Shown here one piece after another: positions 22,437 to 34,560 of a stretch of 64,000 nucleotides of DNA (its first letter is position 1; each line of letters begins with the position of its first letter). The position numbers and the translations under genes were made by a program. This DNA is from Alitta virens (taxonomy: Eukaryota; Annelida; Polychaeta; Phyllodocida; Nereididae), in NCBI GenBank assembly GCA_932294295.1, contig OW028574.1, positions 32,248,145 through 32,312,144 on the forward strand. The letters are read 5' to 3'. A model generated the notes under the pieces. The model did no database searches and was not told the origin of the DNA. It saw only the letters and a list, made by a program, of their open reading frames with translations.

Positions 22437-23204
22437 AGATGGTTTCAAGTTTTACTTCAAGAGACTGACAATTGAGGCCCCTACAGGGTGATTGCTTCGA
22501 TGAAAGATGTTGTATATGTTAATTATCCCACAATCAATGGAACATTTATTTATTATTATATTAAATACTTGACTTTTCTTAAAATTTTATCTGTTAATTT
22601 CATTGCTTAATACATTTCATATTTTCGCTAATCTATACTACACAATAAAGCGACCACAGTTTTAATAATCGCCTAAAGTATATGAAATTCTAAAAACTAT
22701 GACATCGTGCCTTTGAGTCTAGAGTAATATTTCAACCCCCAGCCTATTTAATATTTTCTTTTTATTCTAGAATTTTAAAATTTGAATCTAACTTCTCATC
22801 AGCGGCTATATGCCTTCGAGAAGGAAAATTATATATATATGCACAATATTATGAAAACAAAAATGCATGGCAATAAACACTGCTGAAACAATATATTTTC
22901 CCAGATTATCCTGTGAAATATATTGTTTGCGAACAAATTTGATTTTTCCCTGTGTGACTGAAATGAACAAGTTCTTTATTGCTGATTTCAAGACAAGTCA
23001 AAATTTGTATTTTATTTTGTTTGACTATCACACCATGTCAAATGTAGAATAAGAAAAGTTTGCCTTTAATTATACCTTTTAATGTGTGTATGTTGTGAAG
23101 GTTTAAAGTTGTGCAAACGTTTACGGCTCTTTGGCTATGTTTCATGTCAGGAATGAATTAAACGCTGTGCAAATCCCTAATTATTTAGCAATTCATTGTT
23201 TCAG
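22437..23204. other. AT-rich spacer
   Basis: No gene recognised. A short self-complementary stretch (AATATATTTTCCC... with ...GAAATATATTG) lies near 22885-22925. Confidence 0.3.
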
Positions 23205-23393
23205 AACCATCTCTGCCATCTAAGGTTATGGCTGTTGTGCGACTTATAGATTGATAAACAAACTTGATGAGTCCAGGCCCTTTTTGGTGGAGCTCAAGGA
23301 CATCTTGAAAAGTACACGACTTACCTACGAAAGCACCTTTTAACAACTTGAAGAATCAGAAATGAACAACTTGATACTCAATCTGAAATAGCC
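23205..23393 (+). pseudogene. Exon of the unrecognised gene, interrupted by the foldback element
   Basis: The acceptor TTTCAG at 23199-23204 gives a phase that fits the donor at 21101. It reads EPSLPSKVMAVVRLID, then after a frameshift KLDESRPFLVELKDILKSTR, LTYESTF, stop, QLEESEMNNLILNLK, stop. The same frame resumes beyond the foldback insertion at 29301. Several stops show it is not functional. Confidence 0.5.
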
Positions 23394-23402
23394 CTCGATC
23401 TC
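23394..23402. repeat. Target-site duplication, left copy (CTCGATCTC)
   Basis: Nine bases, repeated exactly at 29292-29300 around the foldback element. Confidence 0.9.
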
Positions 23403-24490
23403 AGATCAGTGAAGTTGGCTACCCGAACCTAGCTACCTGACAGCTACCCGGCAGCTACCTGAAAATGTAAAGTTAGCTACCCGAACCCAGCTACCTGACA
23501 GCTACCTGGCAGCTACCCGAACTTTCCATGTATATAACTCAAAAACAGTTGAGAGTAATTTTTTCGTTTTTGCGCCAAAAGATACTTAGGTCAAATGTAA
23601 CGTTCTAGAAAATTTGTGATAAATCAAAAAAATGACGTTTTTACCGTAACGCAAACGGTAGCTTTTTGGAGTGCCGGTTGAGAAAGCGCCGGTAGAAAAC
23701 AAAAATTAACTTTTGTGTCTAACTTTTAGCATAGACAAAACTAGTCTTTACAACCCTTAAAGGGGTCAAATTCATTAGTACTTTCGGGTAGCTGCCAGGT
23801 AGCTGGAATTTGGCTCGCCTCTATTTTGCCACCCTCTCGTAAACGGTTTCACGGATCTTTACCGTTTTTCACACAAAGATACATTTGGCATAGGTCTACA
23901 TTTTAGAATTTTTCCAGAATTATCTGAAGCGTTACGGCTCTGAAATATAAAAAAAAACTCAAAACCAACCTTTTTTGCCGTAGCTGCGATTGTAAATTTA
24001 CCGGTTGACCGGTTGGGACAGTACCGGTAAAAAACAAAAATTAACTTTTGTATCTAACTTTTGCAATATGTAAAACTGACCTGTGCACCTGTTAAGTGGG
24101 TGTAATTAGGCCTTAGATTCGGGTAGCTGCCGGGTAGCTAGCTTCGCTATCGCATATTTCTCGAAAACGGTCAAACGTGATTTTTCCGTTTTCACGCCAA
24201 AAGATACTTAGGGCAAAGGTTTACGTTCTACAATTTTTTCGGAATTTTCTGAGCACGTCTAAGATAACGTTTTTTACCGTAACACAAACGGTAGCTTTTT
24301 GGAGTGTCCGTTTGAGAAAGCGCCGTAATGAAACAGAACAAACTTTTGTGTGTAACATTTAGCGTACACAGAACTGGTCCACTCTCTTTCATATTCATAC
24401 TCTGGTTAATATTTTTTTTCCTACATCTTGATGCATTGTGTAGTTCTGCAGTCACTGTAAGTAAAGAGGTTTTTTTATGACGGTTTTTTT
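23403..24490 (+). repeat. Foldback left arm
   Basis: About 1.09 kb, inverted partner of 28082-29291. It has one full 11-bp AGCTACCTGGC unit plus a partial at the site (about 23785-23812) where the right arm has six. Confidence 0.88.
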
Positions 24491-25559
24491 CACAAACAAT
24501 TAGAAAATCTATAATGAAAATTTATTTATTTTCTGGATTTTCTTTTGTGTGAAAAGTAAGAAAAACCAAATTCGATCTGATGCATAAGACTTTAGCTCCC
24601 CTGGTGGATGCATTTGGTAACTGCTACCTTTGGTACCTTAAAAATTCTAAATCATTTTCATCATCTTAATTATAGAATGCAAATGCAAGTATGAACTTTT
24701 AGAAACACATTTAAATGCAAATGCATTTGCTTTTTTTTCAAATGTAATACACCTAAAAAAAGTATCAAGCTATATAACAATTATTTTTAAATTAAAGATT
24801 TAAAAATGGAAGTGGCCAACTATAGTGATGATTAGGAATTTCCACTGTATTATATTATTATATTATCCCTCTATAATCAAATCATTGTGGTAAAGACGCT
24901 TATGTAATATTCTCACTCATTCATTAATAAATGCCAATGTTGCAGTGAACAAAATGTTATGTTTAGGTAATGTTTAACAATATTTAATTATTGTGCAGTA
25001 TTCAAGTATTGCACCTGATATTTTACTCAGTTTCCCTGGGTGATTAAACAAAGACCACATGTTTGGCAAAATAGAGGTCTAAATCTAGGACATTTTCTAG
25101 GTCAACAATAGTCAATTAAATGTACTGTTTGGCTGAGCTCCTATTGTTAGGAATTACATAAGAAAGGGTGACAGTCAGTAGAAGGGAAATTCCTCTTCTC
25201 TATTGTATTCAGATTTAGCATGACTAAATTGACCTTTGAAAAAATAGCTTAAGAATTATAATTTTAATAGTAGTTATTTGACCTCTTTGTACAGAGAGAA
25301 ATTGCATCAAAACATACCATAAAATATTTAAAATCTATGATGGCTGGGTTAAGACATGCACTCTTTATTTTTTATTTTGTGAGAACGAAATAGTATTTCG
25401 TACTCACGAAAAATACGTTAAACTGTTGCTGATATATGGCCAGAAGAATTACTCAGTCTAAATAAGTTGACCTGCATTCAACAGTCAATGATAGAATAAC
25501 ATATATAACACATTGTACAAGTGGTGTCAGTTGTTGCCCCTAATCTGAGTCTAATACCA

Positions 25560-25760
<201 letters not shown>

Positions 25761-25974
25761 AGAAAGTGAACTTAGTGCAGCCCTTTTAGGCAAGTTCTTT
25801 CCCACTCACAAGGGTTGATTATCAACTGAAAGAGAGGGACCCATGCACTTACGTTACACATGTATGGAGAATTTTATTTGCTTAAGCATAGACACCAAGT
25901 ACAAGGGAACATCTCCAAATGCCATTCAGCTGAGAAGTTGCACATGAAGATTACCTGGAATGGGGGAAAAAGCA

Positions 25975-26010
25975 TCTTATCCTATCCTATCCTATCCTAT
26001 CCTATCCTAT
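25975..26010. repeat. (CCTAT)n pentanucleotide repeat
   Basis: About seven tandem units inside the nested element. Confidence 0.95.
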
Positions 26011-27424
26011 CAAGCACACTATATGATATCTTTATCTGCATACATATATACACCACAACAAGTAGAAAAAGATGACAAACAGAATACCAGGTTATTAAAT
26101 CGAAAAAATTAAATTGGCTGCAGCTATAAGACAAGAGGGGACTGCATGCTTATAGGCCTACATAATGTAAGTCATGAAATCAAAGTCATTTGACCAGTGG
26201 TGGAACTCCCTTGGGAGGGTCGCAACCAGAGCTGACATTTTGAAGAGGTTGAGCTCTTTACAAATTTTGAAAAGAAAAAGAAACTTATAACACTATTTAA
26301 GTTCACACTAACTAAATAATAACATTAAATAGTATATAATTTTGGCTTAACATGCCGCAGAGGTGATCTCAAATTTTTTATTCCAACTTCTAAAGGGCCT
26401 TGGGGTGGGGATGTGGGGGATCTGACCCCATATCGCCCCCCCCCCCTATGTAGCTACACCCTTTCTCTTCAGTAGGGGATAACCTAACTTATCTACAACC
26501 CAGATAGATAGACAGACAGATAGGCCTCAGTATCACAACAGAAGAACATGACCAGAAATAGGTTTTCAATCAAATGCACTTAACGAAACTGCAGGGGTGG
26601 GGTTGGAAATGTTTGGTGGGGGTTGGGAGGAGGGGGGGGGGTCTAATTCTACCTTTGATGTACCCCAGTGTCCTCTCCTGGTCTAATTTCTCCAAGCCAT
26701 TACTAAATTAACAGTGCACATTTTTCTTGTGCCTTATTCTGTTAAAAAGAAGGTAACTTTGATGGGTTCACTGGAAAACCAGTGTCAGCACTTCTTGGAA
26801 CTTGTAAGGATCTTGTAGGGACTAATATTTCGTCCAAACAAAATAAGTATTTCGTTTGAACAAATTAGTATTTCATTATAACGAAATACTATGTCGTTAT
26901 AACGAAATACTGCATGAAAACTATTTCGTGAGAACGAAATAAAAAATAAAAAGTGCATGTCCTATCCCAGCCACCGTAAAAATCAGATAAAATGCATAAT
27001 TTAAAATGAGATAAGATAAATGATATTAGAAAAGAGATCATCAATACATTGGACAGCTTATCAAATAGGTAACACAAGACACCATGGGGTAAATATCTGA
27101 CATGATGTGTACTAAAAGTACCTCAAAGTGTTTCAATGCACACTTTAATAGCAGATAATAATATAAGAAACTTGATGTATATACAACTCTTATTGATTGA
27201 GTAATTGACAATTTGAGCAACATTAACCTATACAATAAATGCCACTTTTTCATTCTTTTGTGAAGACTATTTTAGCTAGTAATTGTTTATCAATTTGTAA
27301 TGAACTATCTACTGTGTGAAGTTTTAAATCTGTGTAAGTTATATTACAAGTAATTAATTATAACTTACAATATTAGTATGTGCTTATTTTCAAGTCTTAC
27401 CCAAACTAGCATTTAAAAAGACAT

Positions 27425-27545
27425 TTGAAAAAATGCAAATGTTTTAAAATCAAATGCAAATGTAAATATTCAGTTTAAAAAATGCAAATGTAAGTGCAAA
27501 TGTTTGCAAGTGCATATGCATTTATAATGCAATGCAAATGCGGCA
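27425..27545. repeat. ATGCAAAT-rich cluster
   Basis: The word ATGCAAAT occurs repeatedly within about 120 bp, with related copies at 24678-24730 near the other arm. It equals the POU octamer motif, but within a mobile element it is more simply read as a degenerate repeat. Confidence 0.6.
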
Positions 27546-28081
27546 TTTGTAACTGTCTCTGCTCGGGATCCTTGAATCTTCATACTCACCTCTGTAGATT
27601 GCTTCACAAAAAGCATGAAAATATCCTAATTGTTTGGATTTGTTTTCCTCTGTGTTGTAATTCTAATGACTTTCACAAAATGGACAAATACTCTTAAAGA
27701 TTAAATGAGTCTATGGGTATAAATTGAGTATGAATTATTGTATGAAAGGGGGAAAGAACTTTTGTTCTCAGTTTGTGATGTCCATGATGTCCTTGTCAAC
27801 ATTTTGGTTTCCAGATGAAAGCAAAAGTTACCGGGGGAGTATCGCATTGTGGCTTAGTATGTAGGCAAACATAGCTGTGCGACAGCTTCTTAATGTTTTT
27901 GGGCTGTAATTTTATCCTAAGCTGGCATTATTCGCCGATCACATTGACTTGAATCATCAGAAGAGGTTCTAGCCACAAGATGCAGCCCTCTGAAAATGGC
28001 GGGAAATGCTATCTATCTATAACTTTTAACTTTCATCAATCAGACTATGCTTAAAATGATAAAAATTGTTTAGATTTAGAT

Positions 28082-29291
28082 CTGTGAAAAAAGCTGTCAT
28101 AAAAACTTTACTTACAGTGATTGCAGAACTACACAATGCATCAAGATGTAGGAAAAAATATATTAACCAGAGTATGAATATGAAACAGAGTGGAGCAGTT
28201 CTGTGTACGCTACAAGTTAGACACAAAAGTTTATTTTTTTTTTCTACCGGCGCTTTCTCAACCGGACACTCCAAAAAGCTACCGTTTGCATTACGGTAAA
28301 AAAAGTCATTTTTTCAATTTTTTTGATTTATCACATCTTAGACGTGCTCAGAAAATTCCGAAAAAATTCTAGAACGTAAACCTTTGCCCTAAGTATCTTT
28401 TGGCACAAAAACGGAAAAATCACGTTTGACCGTTTTTGAGGAATATGCGATAGTGAAGCTAGCTACCCGGCAGCTACCCGAATCTAAGGCCTAATTACAC
28501 CCACTTAACGGGTGCACAGGTCAGTTTTACATATTGCAAAGTTAGATACAAAAGTTAATTTTTGTTTTTTACCGGTACTGTCCTAACCGGTCAACCGGTA
28601 AATTTACAATCGCGGCTATGGCAAAAGAGGTTGGTTTTGAGTTTTTTTTTATATTTCAGAGCCGTAACCCTTTGGAAAATTCTGGAAAAATTCTAAAATG
28701 TAGATCTATGCCAAATGTATCTTTGTGTGAAAAACGGTAAAGATCCGTGAAACCGTTTACGAGAGGGAGGCAAAAAATAGGCGAGCCAAATTCCAGCTAC
28801 CTGGCAGCTACCTGGCAGCTACCTGGCAGCTACCTGGCAGCTACCTGGCAGCTACCTGGCAGCTACTCGAAGGTACTAATGAATTTGACCCCTTTAAGGG
28901 TTGTAAAGACTAGTTTTGTCTATGCTAAAAGTTAGACACAAAAGTTAATTTTTGTTTTCTACCGGCGCTTTCTCAACCCGGACACTCCAAAACGCTACCG
29001 TTTGCGTTACGGTAAAAAACGTCATTTTTTCAATTTTTTTGATTTATCACATCTTCGACGTGCTCAGAAAATTCCGAAAAAATTCTAGAACGTAAACCTT
29101 TGCCCTAAGTATCTTTTGGCGCAAAAACGGAAAAATTACACAAAACTGTTTTTGAGTTATATACATGGAAAGTTCGGGTAGCTGCCAGGTAGCTGTCAGG
29201 TAGCTGGGTTCGGGTAGCTAACTTTACATCTTCAGGTAGCTGCCGGGTAGCTGTCAGGTAGCTAGGTTCGGGTAGCCAACTTCACTGATCT
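28082..29291 (-). repeat. Foldback right arm
   Basis: About 1.21 kb. It contains six tandem AGCTACCTGGC units (28794-28860). Confidence 0.88.
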
Positions 29292-29300
29292 CTCGATCTC
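29292..29300. repeat. Target-site duplication, right copy (CTCGATCTC)
   Basis: Exact copy of 23394-23402. Confidence 0.9.
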
Positions 29301-29738
29301 TTTGAATGCAGTATTTCAGTATGGCATCAGCATGCCATGTTTCGATGAATATGCAAGTATTTCTGCAGGCAAGATGTTTACAACGGCTGATTCACTGTAT
29401 GTCGATCAATACAGAATGAATGGGCTTTTTTCAAAACTGATGCCATTGCACACACAAAATGGAATTTCAATATTAATGTGTTAGAAAAGTGTTTAAGGGA
29501 CAGACTATATGAAAGCAGGAATGTGTCACTAATCATAAAACAAGGTGAATGAGACCAATATGTGGTCATAAAATACCTCAATCCTGACTTTTTTTACCTG
29601 GACAGTCTCTCATGCAGTGTGAAACTGATAACGTCAGATGCCTTATTACAACTCTTCAAGGCAGAAAAGGATAGAGATGACGCTGCAATTTTCATGGTCA
29701 CCAAAGATGAGCAAAAACATGAGGGTAAATCTACTCAG
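29301..29738 (+). pseudogene. Continuation of the interrupted unrecognised gene
   Basis: From 29301 the frame of 23205-23393 continues (LNAVFQYGISMPCFDEYASI, SAGKMFTTADSLYVDQYRMN) to a stop near 29480. A second open block from about 29563 reads VVIKYLNPDFFYLDSLSCSV, KLITSDALLQLFKAEKDRDD and ends KSTQ at a GTTAGT donor (29739). The blocks are in different frames, so the gene is broken. Family unknown. Confidence 0.45.
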
Positions 29739-32397
29739 GTTAGTGTTGTGTTAGTAATAAACGGTTCTTGTTTGTTATCCATCCTGAAAACATCGAGAAT
29801 GTATGTATTTCCAGAGTCGGGTAATCATTGATCATGTGTGATTGTGTGTGTGTATATTCTGTGTTCATGTAGCCGAATGTTTTTTTATTTATTTTTATTA
29901 ATATCCTATTGTATTGTGCACCTGTTTAGATTGAATTTTTCAGTGAAATAATGAGAAAAAGGTCCGGACACATAATAGAACAGTATCTAATCTTTTTAGA
30001 AACATCTGGCTACAAACACACTATAATTGGATTGGACACCATGCCTGCGCTCATAAACATATTTCATGAACATCAGATTTTACAACTAAATTAATAATTT
30101 AATCCAGCATCAGTATATATATAGTATGTATGGGCAAAGGGAAATTTCAGGAATCTGAAAATCAAAACATGTGGCCATATTTGAAATATACAGTGCAGGT
30201 GGCACCATGGATGCACCCATAAGAAATAATAAGATGTTCAGTATTCTTAATTTGATTATATGATATTGTTTTAATACTTAATTCCAGTGCTTTTTGCATG
30301 CAAGTCACACCGAATTTTTAGTCCAGTATTGATAAATAAAATAATTAACCATTAGCCTTATATTTGCAGTGTCCAAGCCAGAAAATGGAAAACCAGCGAA
30401 GTCGTGAAATGTATGTGTCTGATAATGAAGATGAACCTGTGAAGTCCGTGAATTAGCCCCTTGATTTTACTGAATTTTGCCAGTGTGACTGGACTAGAGA
30501 AGATATGTCCACCAGCCTAGTTTCCAGTCCAACGACCACTGTACACGACTTGTTTACTTAGAGGGAAATGAAAACATCAACGCAAAATTTTTTATCAATT
30601 TTGCACCATCCAATAATCAGTCAGAAGCTCCAAAGTGCTTTGTGTTGCCGACGCATGTGTTTCTAGATGTTCAAAGGGACAATTATGTGCCTTCCAAACA
30701 TGTGAAAGTGATGCATACTGAGAAATACACAAAACATATCTTCACCTTACATGAACCCTGGCCATTGGTATTTAGCTGTCGCTGATCTAGTTGACTGTTG
30801 CTACACAGAATATTATGATTCGTAGTATCGTATGGTGCCAGGAAGTGCACCCTACGACCTCCAGCAATTAATAATATATAGAATGTATTTGACAACTTGT
30901 AACTGACACAATTATATCAATTAGTTAATGTTTTAGTGATTCGTTTTGCAGTTCATTAATGCCAAAACGGTAGTATATAGTACTTTTGTATGTAACATAT
31001 ATGTACGTAATTGTTCTGTAATAATTAATAAGATGATTATAATATATGTAATGATATTTGATGTTTGTAGTTTGATGAAGATGAAACTTGTGAGGATATA
31101 TGAGATATCTGACATCTCCCATTTCTTAATGTACTTTATTGTCTTAACTTATGTATTTCTGTACACATACCCACTATAAGGGCTCTACTGTAGTATTAAT
31201 GTATTTCTCCCATCTGCAGGGAAACTAAATTGTAATGATTCACTAATGTATACTTAATAATATATTACGATTTTGAATTGAATGTAGTAGAATTACTAGT
31301 TAACATATTGGAATATGAGCACACATTCCTTGGTCAGTAAAACACAGAAGGGTAAAACTAAAAATAGCTCTAATCTCCAAGCAGGCTGCTGCAGGAAGCT
31401 GGCATGGCTCATCATGCCACTCTACTGCAGGCCATAGAGGGGGGGGGGGGGGGTTTCAGGTAGCAACTATATATCCCAGGTAAAGGCAGGGATTAGTCAG
31501 AAGAGAAGAGAGCTAGAGAGACAGAGCTAGAGAGAGAGAGAGAGTGAGAGAGAAGAGCAGCCAGTTGGAAGGAACTGAGCACTCAGAAGATTGAAGATAG
31601 AATAGATAGAATTGGAAAGTTTAGTAATTAGATTTTAAATGTCGGTTATATGACAAGTGTATGACCCAGGAATGATGTGCTAAAAGTGATTGAGGTATGT
31701 GTATTTTTGTATCTATTTTTTGATTGTGTCTACATATATTCATTGAATTAATAGTCAAAAGAGTGTTTTATTAAATAGTATGAAACTTATTTAAACTAGT
31801 GTTATCGTTGTTCTACGAATTCAGATTCTAGTGACCTTTAATGGAAAGACTAGAAAATTTTCTGAAAAACACAAAAGATCAAACCAGACTCAACAATTAC
31901 ATACTGAGTTGAAAATAATCTGAATTGAACCTGATGCTAAATCAGCAGTAAATATAGACAGATAAATAAGAGAAAGAATTTCTGACAGATTAGGCTTTTG
32001 GCCGCGCTCAGAATTTCCATACTTTTGATAAGACTGCGGTCACCTAATTTAAGATCCCGGATTTGGACTAATTAGTTTAACGAGCTATTAGTGCCAATCA
32101 ATAGTAGAAAATCAAAAGAGGTAAGACTTTACAAAATATCATTGGGACTTACCTTGAAAATCTTGGAGCAAGAAAAGTGAAGTCATTTACTTAGTAAAAG
32201 AGTGCATTTGTTTTCTAACAAGGACCAATACAAGACTGATGCTACCTAATAGTTCACGCTTTACTTGCCCTGTATCACCAAGACCAAAATGTTGATAAGG
32301 GTGAGTCATGTATTTACCCTTTCTTGCAGATATGATATTATTAATATTATATAAACTAATATCATTACAATCACTGCTGTTAAGGATTTGCATTTCA
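29739..32397. other. Mostly non-coding, with small coding-like patches
   Basis: 29940-30095 is an open patch (KRSGHIIEQYLIFLETSGYK, then HTIIGLDTMPALINIFHEHQ). 30370-30456 after a TTTGCAG reads MENQRSREMYVSDNEDEPVK then stop. Both may be decayed exons of the neighbouring unknown gene. A 15-base poly-G run lies near 31439-31453, and a GAGA-rich stretch at 31500-31550. Nothing else recognised. Confidence 0.35.
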
Positions 32398-32416
32398 CAG
32401 AAACAGCAGCGTTATC

Positions 32417-33739
32417 ATGGTTATGGTCTTCGTGAATTCGAAGAAGAAATCTAAGGTTAGTAGGTATAGTTTGCAATGAATATTGTGATATTTATAAATC
32501 ATTTAAGCTGACATGTAGGATATATATACCGCCATCTTGTGTATACAACAACTTGCTGAGACTGGACATTCAAGAGTGATTCAAGAATGCATGAACAAAA
32601 AAACAGCCCTGCTTTACTAAGTGTGTTGACATGGAATATTTGCGAAAGATATACGAGGAGAGACATTGCAATGATTTTAAAACTTTGATAATCTCATCTC
32701 AATTAAAGCCACCAATCATTTATTAAATGACACCGACATGTGGATTACTGCACTTACAGTAATTTAAAGTACTGGATAGAAAAATTTGACTTTTAGCGAA
32801 TTCAATATGTATTGTGATACCCAAAAAAAAGTGAAACCATGGAATATGTACAGGGTAAACTTCCCATCTAGGCCTGTGTGAAGGAAACTTGACTTTTGGT
32901 ATTATAAACGTGCAATTCCTCTATGTTGATGATAAAAAATAATTGTGTCATTGTGGTCTGAGGAGGATTGGATTATCCCATATTTCTAGGACAGCCAGGA
33001 ATTCAAATTTACTTTGTTTTGTATTAGTATTTGATAGATTTATTTTCTGTTTTGCAGAAAAAGTCTTGCAGTGATGTGAACATGGGCAAGAATGATGTTA
33101 TCTGTGTTCACTGTGGATTTTCAGTTGCTGCTTATACAGACAGGTAAATATTCAGTGTCGCAGGCAGATGAAAAAAAAGTGGCCTGTTGTTTAACAAGGG
33201 ATTCTTCCAACTGGTGTTTGTTTTTAAAGTGTATGGCGTATGTGTGATCAGTGGAAGTCTTAAAAAGGATCCAACTATTGCCTCTATACCTGCTAAAGTT
33301 GCGCTACCAATTTCAGGCATACCAATGACTCCTATGATCCTATGATTTTGCGCTTCTCGAAATTTGTATTATAAATTTGTCATTTTTTCAGCAAAATTCA
33401 TATGCATTTTCCAAATAATGCAATGCATGTCATTTCTTTTAATAGTGTTATTGATACCGATAATTTTGAATGTATTTTGGTTGTTGTTGATGGACTCCAG
33501 ACCATTTAAAGAAAAAATTAAATCATATATAAACTTCCTATATATATTCCTATTGTTGAACCTAATGTTCTTATGCTGTATCCTTTGATTTCGAGGACAA
33601 ATTGATGTAGGGTAAGGAGGTATTACAAAGGCTGCAGCTTGTAATTCTTTTTTATTTCTTTTTTTCTAGATCTCTGCAATGTGGATGCTGTGTTGTGTTT
33701 TCCACGTGCGTTGATGATACAAGTGATCCCTTTATATGA
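32417..33739 (+). CDS. Short three-exon ORF with a CxxCG zinc-ribbon-like motif
   Basis: Exons 32417-32455, 33058-33143 and 33670-33739 join in phase through GTTAGT, GTAAAT and AG sites: MVMVFVNSKKKSK, then KKSCSDVNMGKNDVICVHCG, FSVAAYTDR, then SLQCGCCVVFSTCVDDTSDP and a stop. Four cysteines (CVHCG and CGCC) could hold zinc. About 65 residues; the sequence downstream of the stop stays coding-like and matches copy 1 (13520-13660), so the stop may be a mutation in a longer gene. Copy 1 lacks the middle exon. Family not recognised; could be a transposon N-terminal finger. Confidence 0.45.
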
Positions 33740-33904
33740 TCTGCTTGTTTGAGGAATGATCCCTCTGCGCTTTCTTGCTTCAAAAACAAAAAAGATCTGT
33801 CGGTGTACACAGAATTTAAGACTATTTCAACATCTCATGATTTGAAGGAAAGTCCGTTCCCCATTATGACACTGTTTTGAATGTGGCTAGTTTTATAAAT
33901 TTCC

Positions 33905-34083
33905 TTGCCAAACATTTTCATACAATATTTTAGTGACAGCAAGGAGCCTCTCTTGGGATGTTATATCCCACATGATCGGTTCACATGTATTTGCATAAAG
34001 TATTATCTAGATTTGCCCACTATGGTGGCTGCATGTAATCATCCATGCGATGGGTTACGACCTGCACCATTTATAGTAAAGTG
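33905..34083 (+). pseudogene. Copy-2 partner of the HEIGH fragment
   Basis: Reads LPNIFIQYFSDSKEPLLG, CICIKYYLDLPTMVA, then a shift. The bases equivalent to HEIGHALH give HAMGYDLH and a stop. Homologous to 13741-13960. Confidence 0.4.
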
Positions 34084-34084
34084 G

Positions 34085-34240
34085 AGGTGTTCCTTTAGAC
34101 TGGATACAGTAAACTATTTGTAACTTACAATGAATTATATTCTTTTAAATCTACTGTAACATGTGGGGTCCCTTGGGGATAAGTGTTGTTGTTTATTCTT
34201 TATGTTAATGTTTTGTCGAAGTTCTATAAATACTATATTG
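34085..34240 (+). pseudogene. LINE RT fragment around a GVPxG box
   Basis: The frame LFVTYNELYSFKSTVTCGVP, WG, stop, VLLFILYVNVLSKFYKY follows the RT box GVPQGS-(V/I)LGPLLF-(I/L)-(Y/F)-INDL of CR1/Jockey-type LINEs. One stop lies right after GVPWG. A short plus-strand fragment. Confidence 0.6.
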
Positions 34241-34560
34241 TACTATATAGTTAAGATGTTTTATTTGATGTTTGGTAAACTATTGATGGTATGTTAAATA
34301 ATACGCCGTCAGACAGTGAAATGTTAAGATCAGTCAATTATGAAATGTACCAATTAAAGACGCTTGCCGGCAAGTGCCTGTCACTGTACCAGAAGAGTGT
34401 AGGAAGTTACAACAACATGTGTGATATTGTGGTTATAATTACTTGTACATTAAAATTATGTTCAAACAAACTGGAATCCGTTATCGTTATGAAAATTTAA
34501 AAAGTAGGATTTCAAATTATTTGGAATCCTAAATGTAATTAGTTTTGGAATTACTGTATC

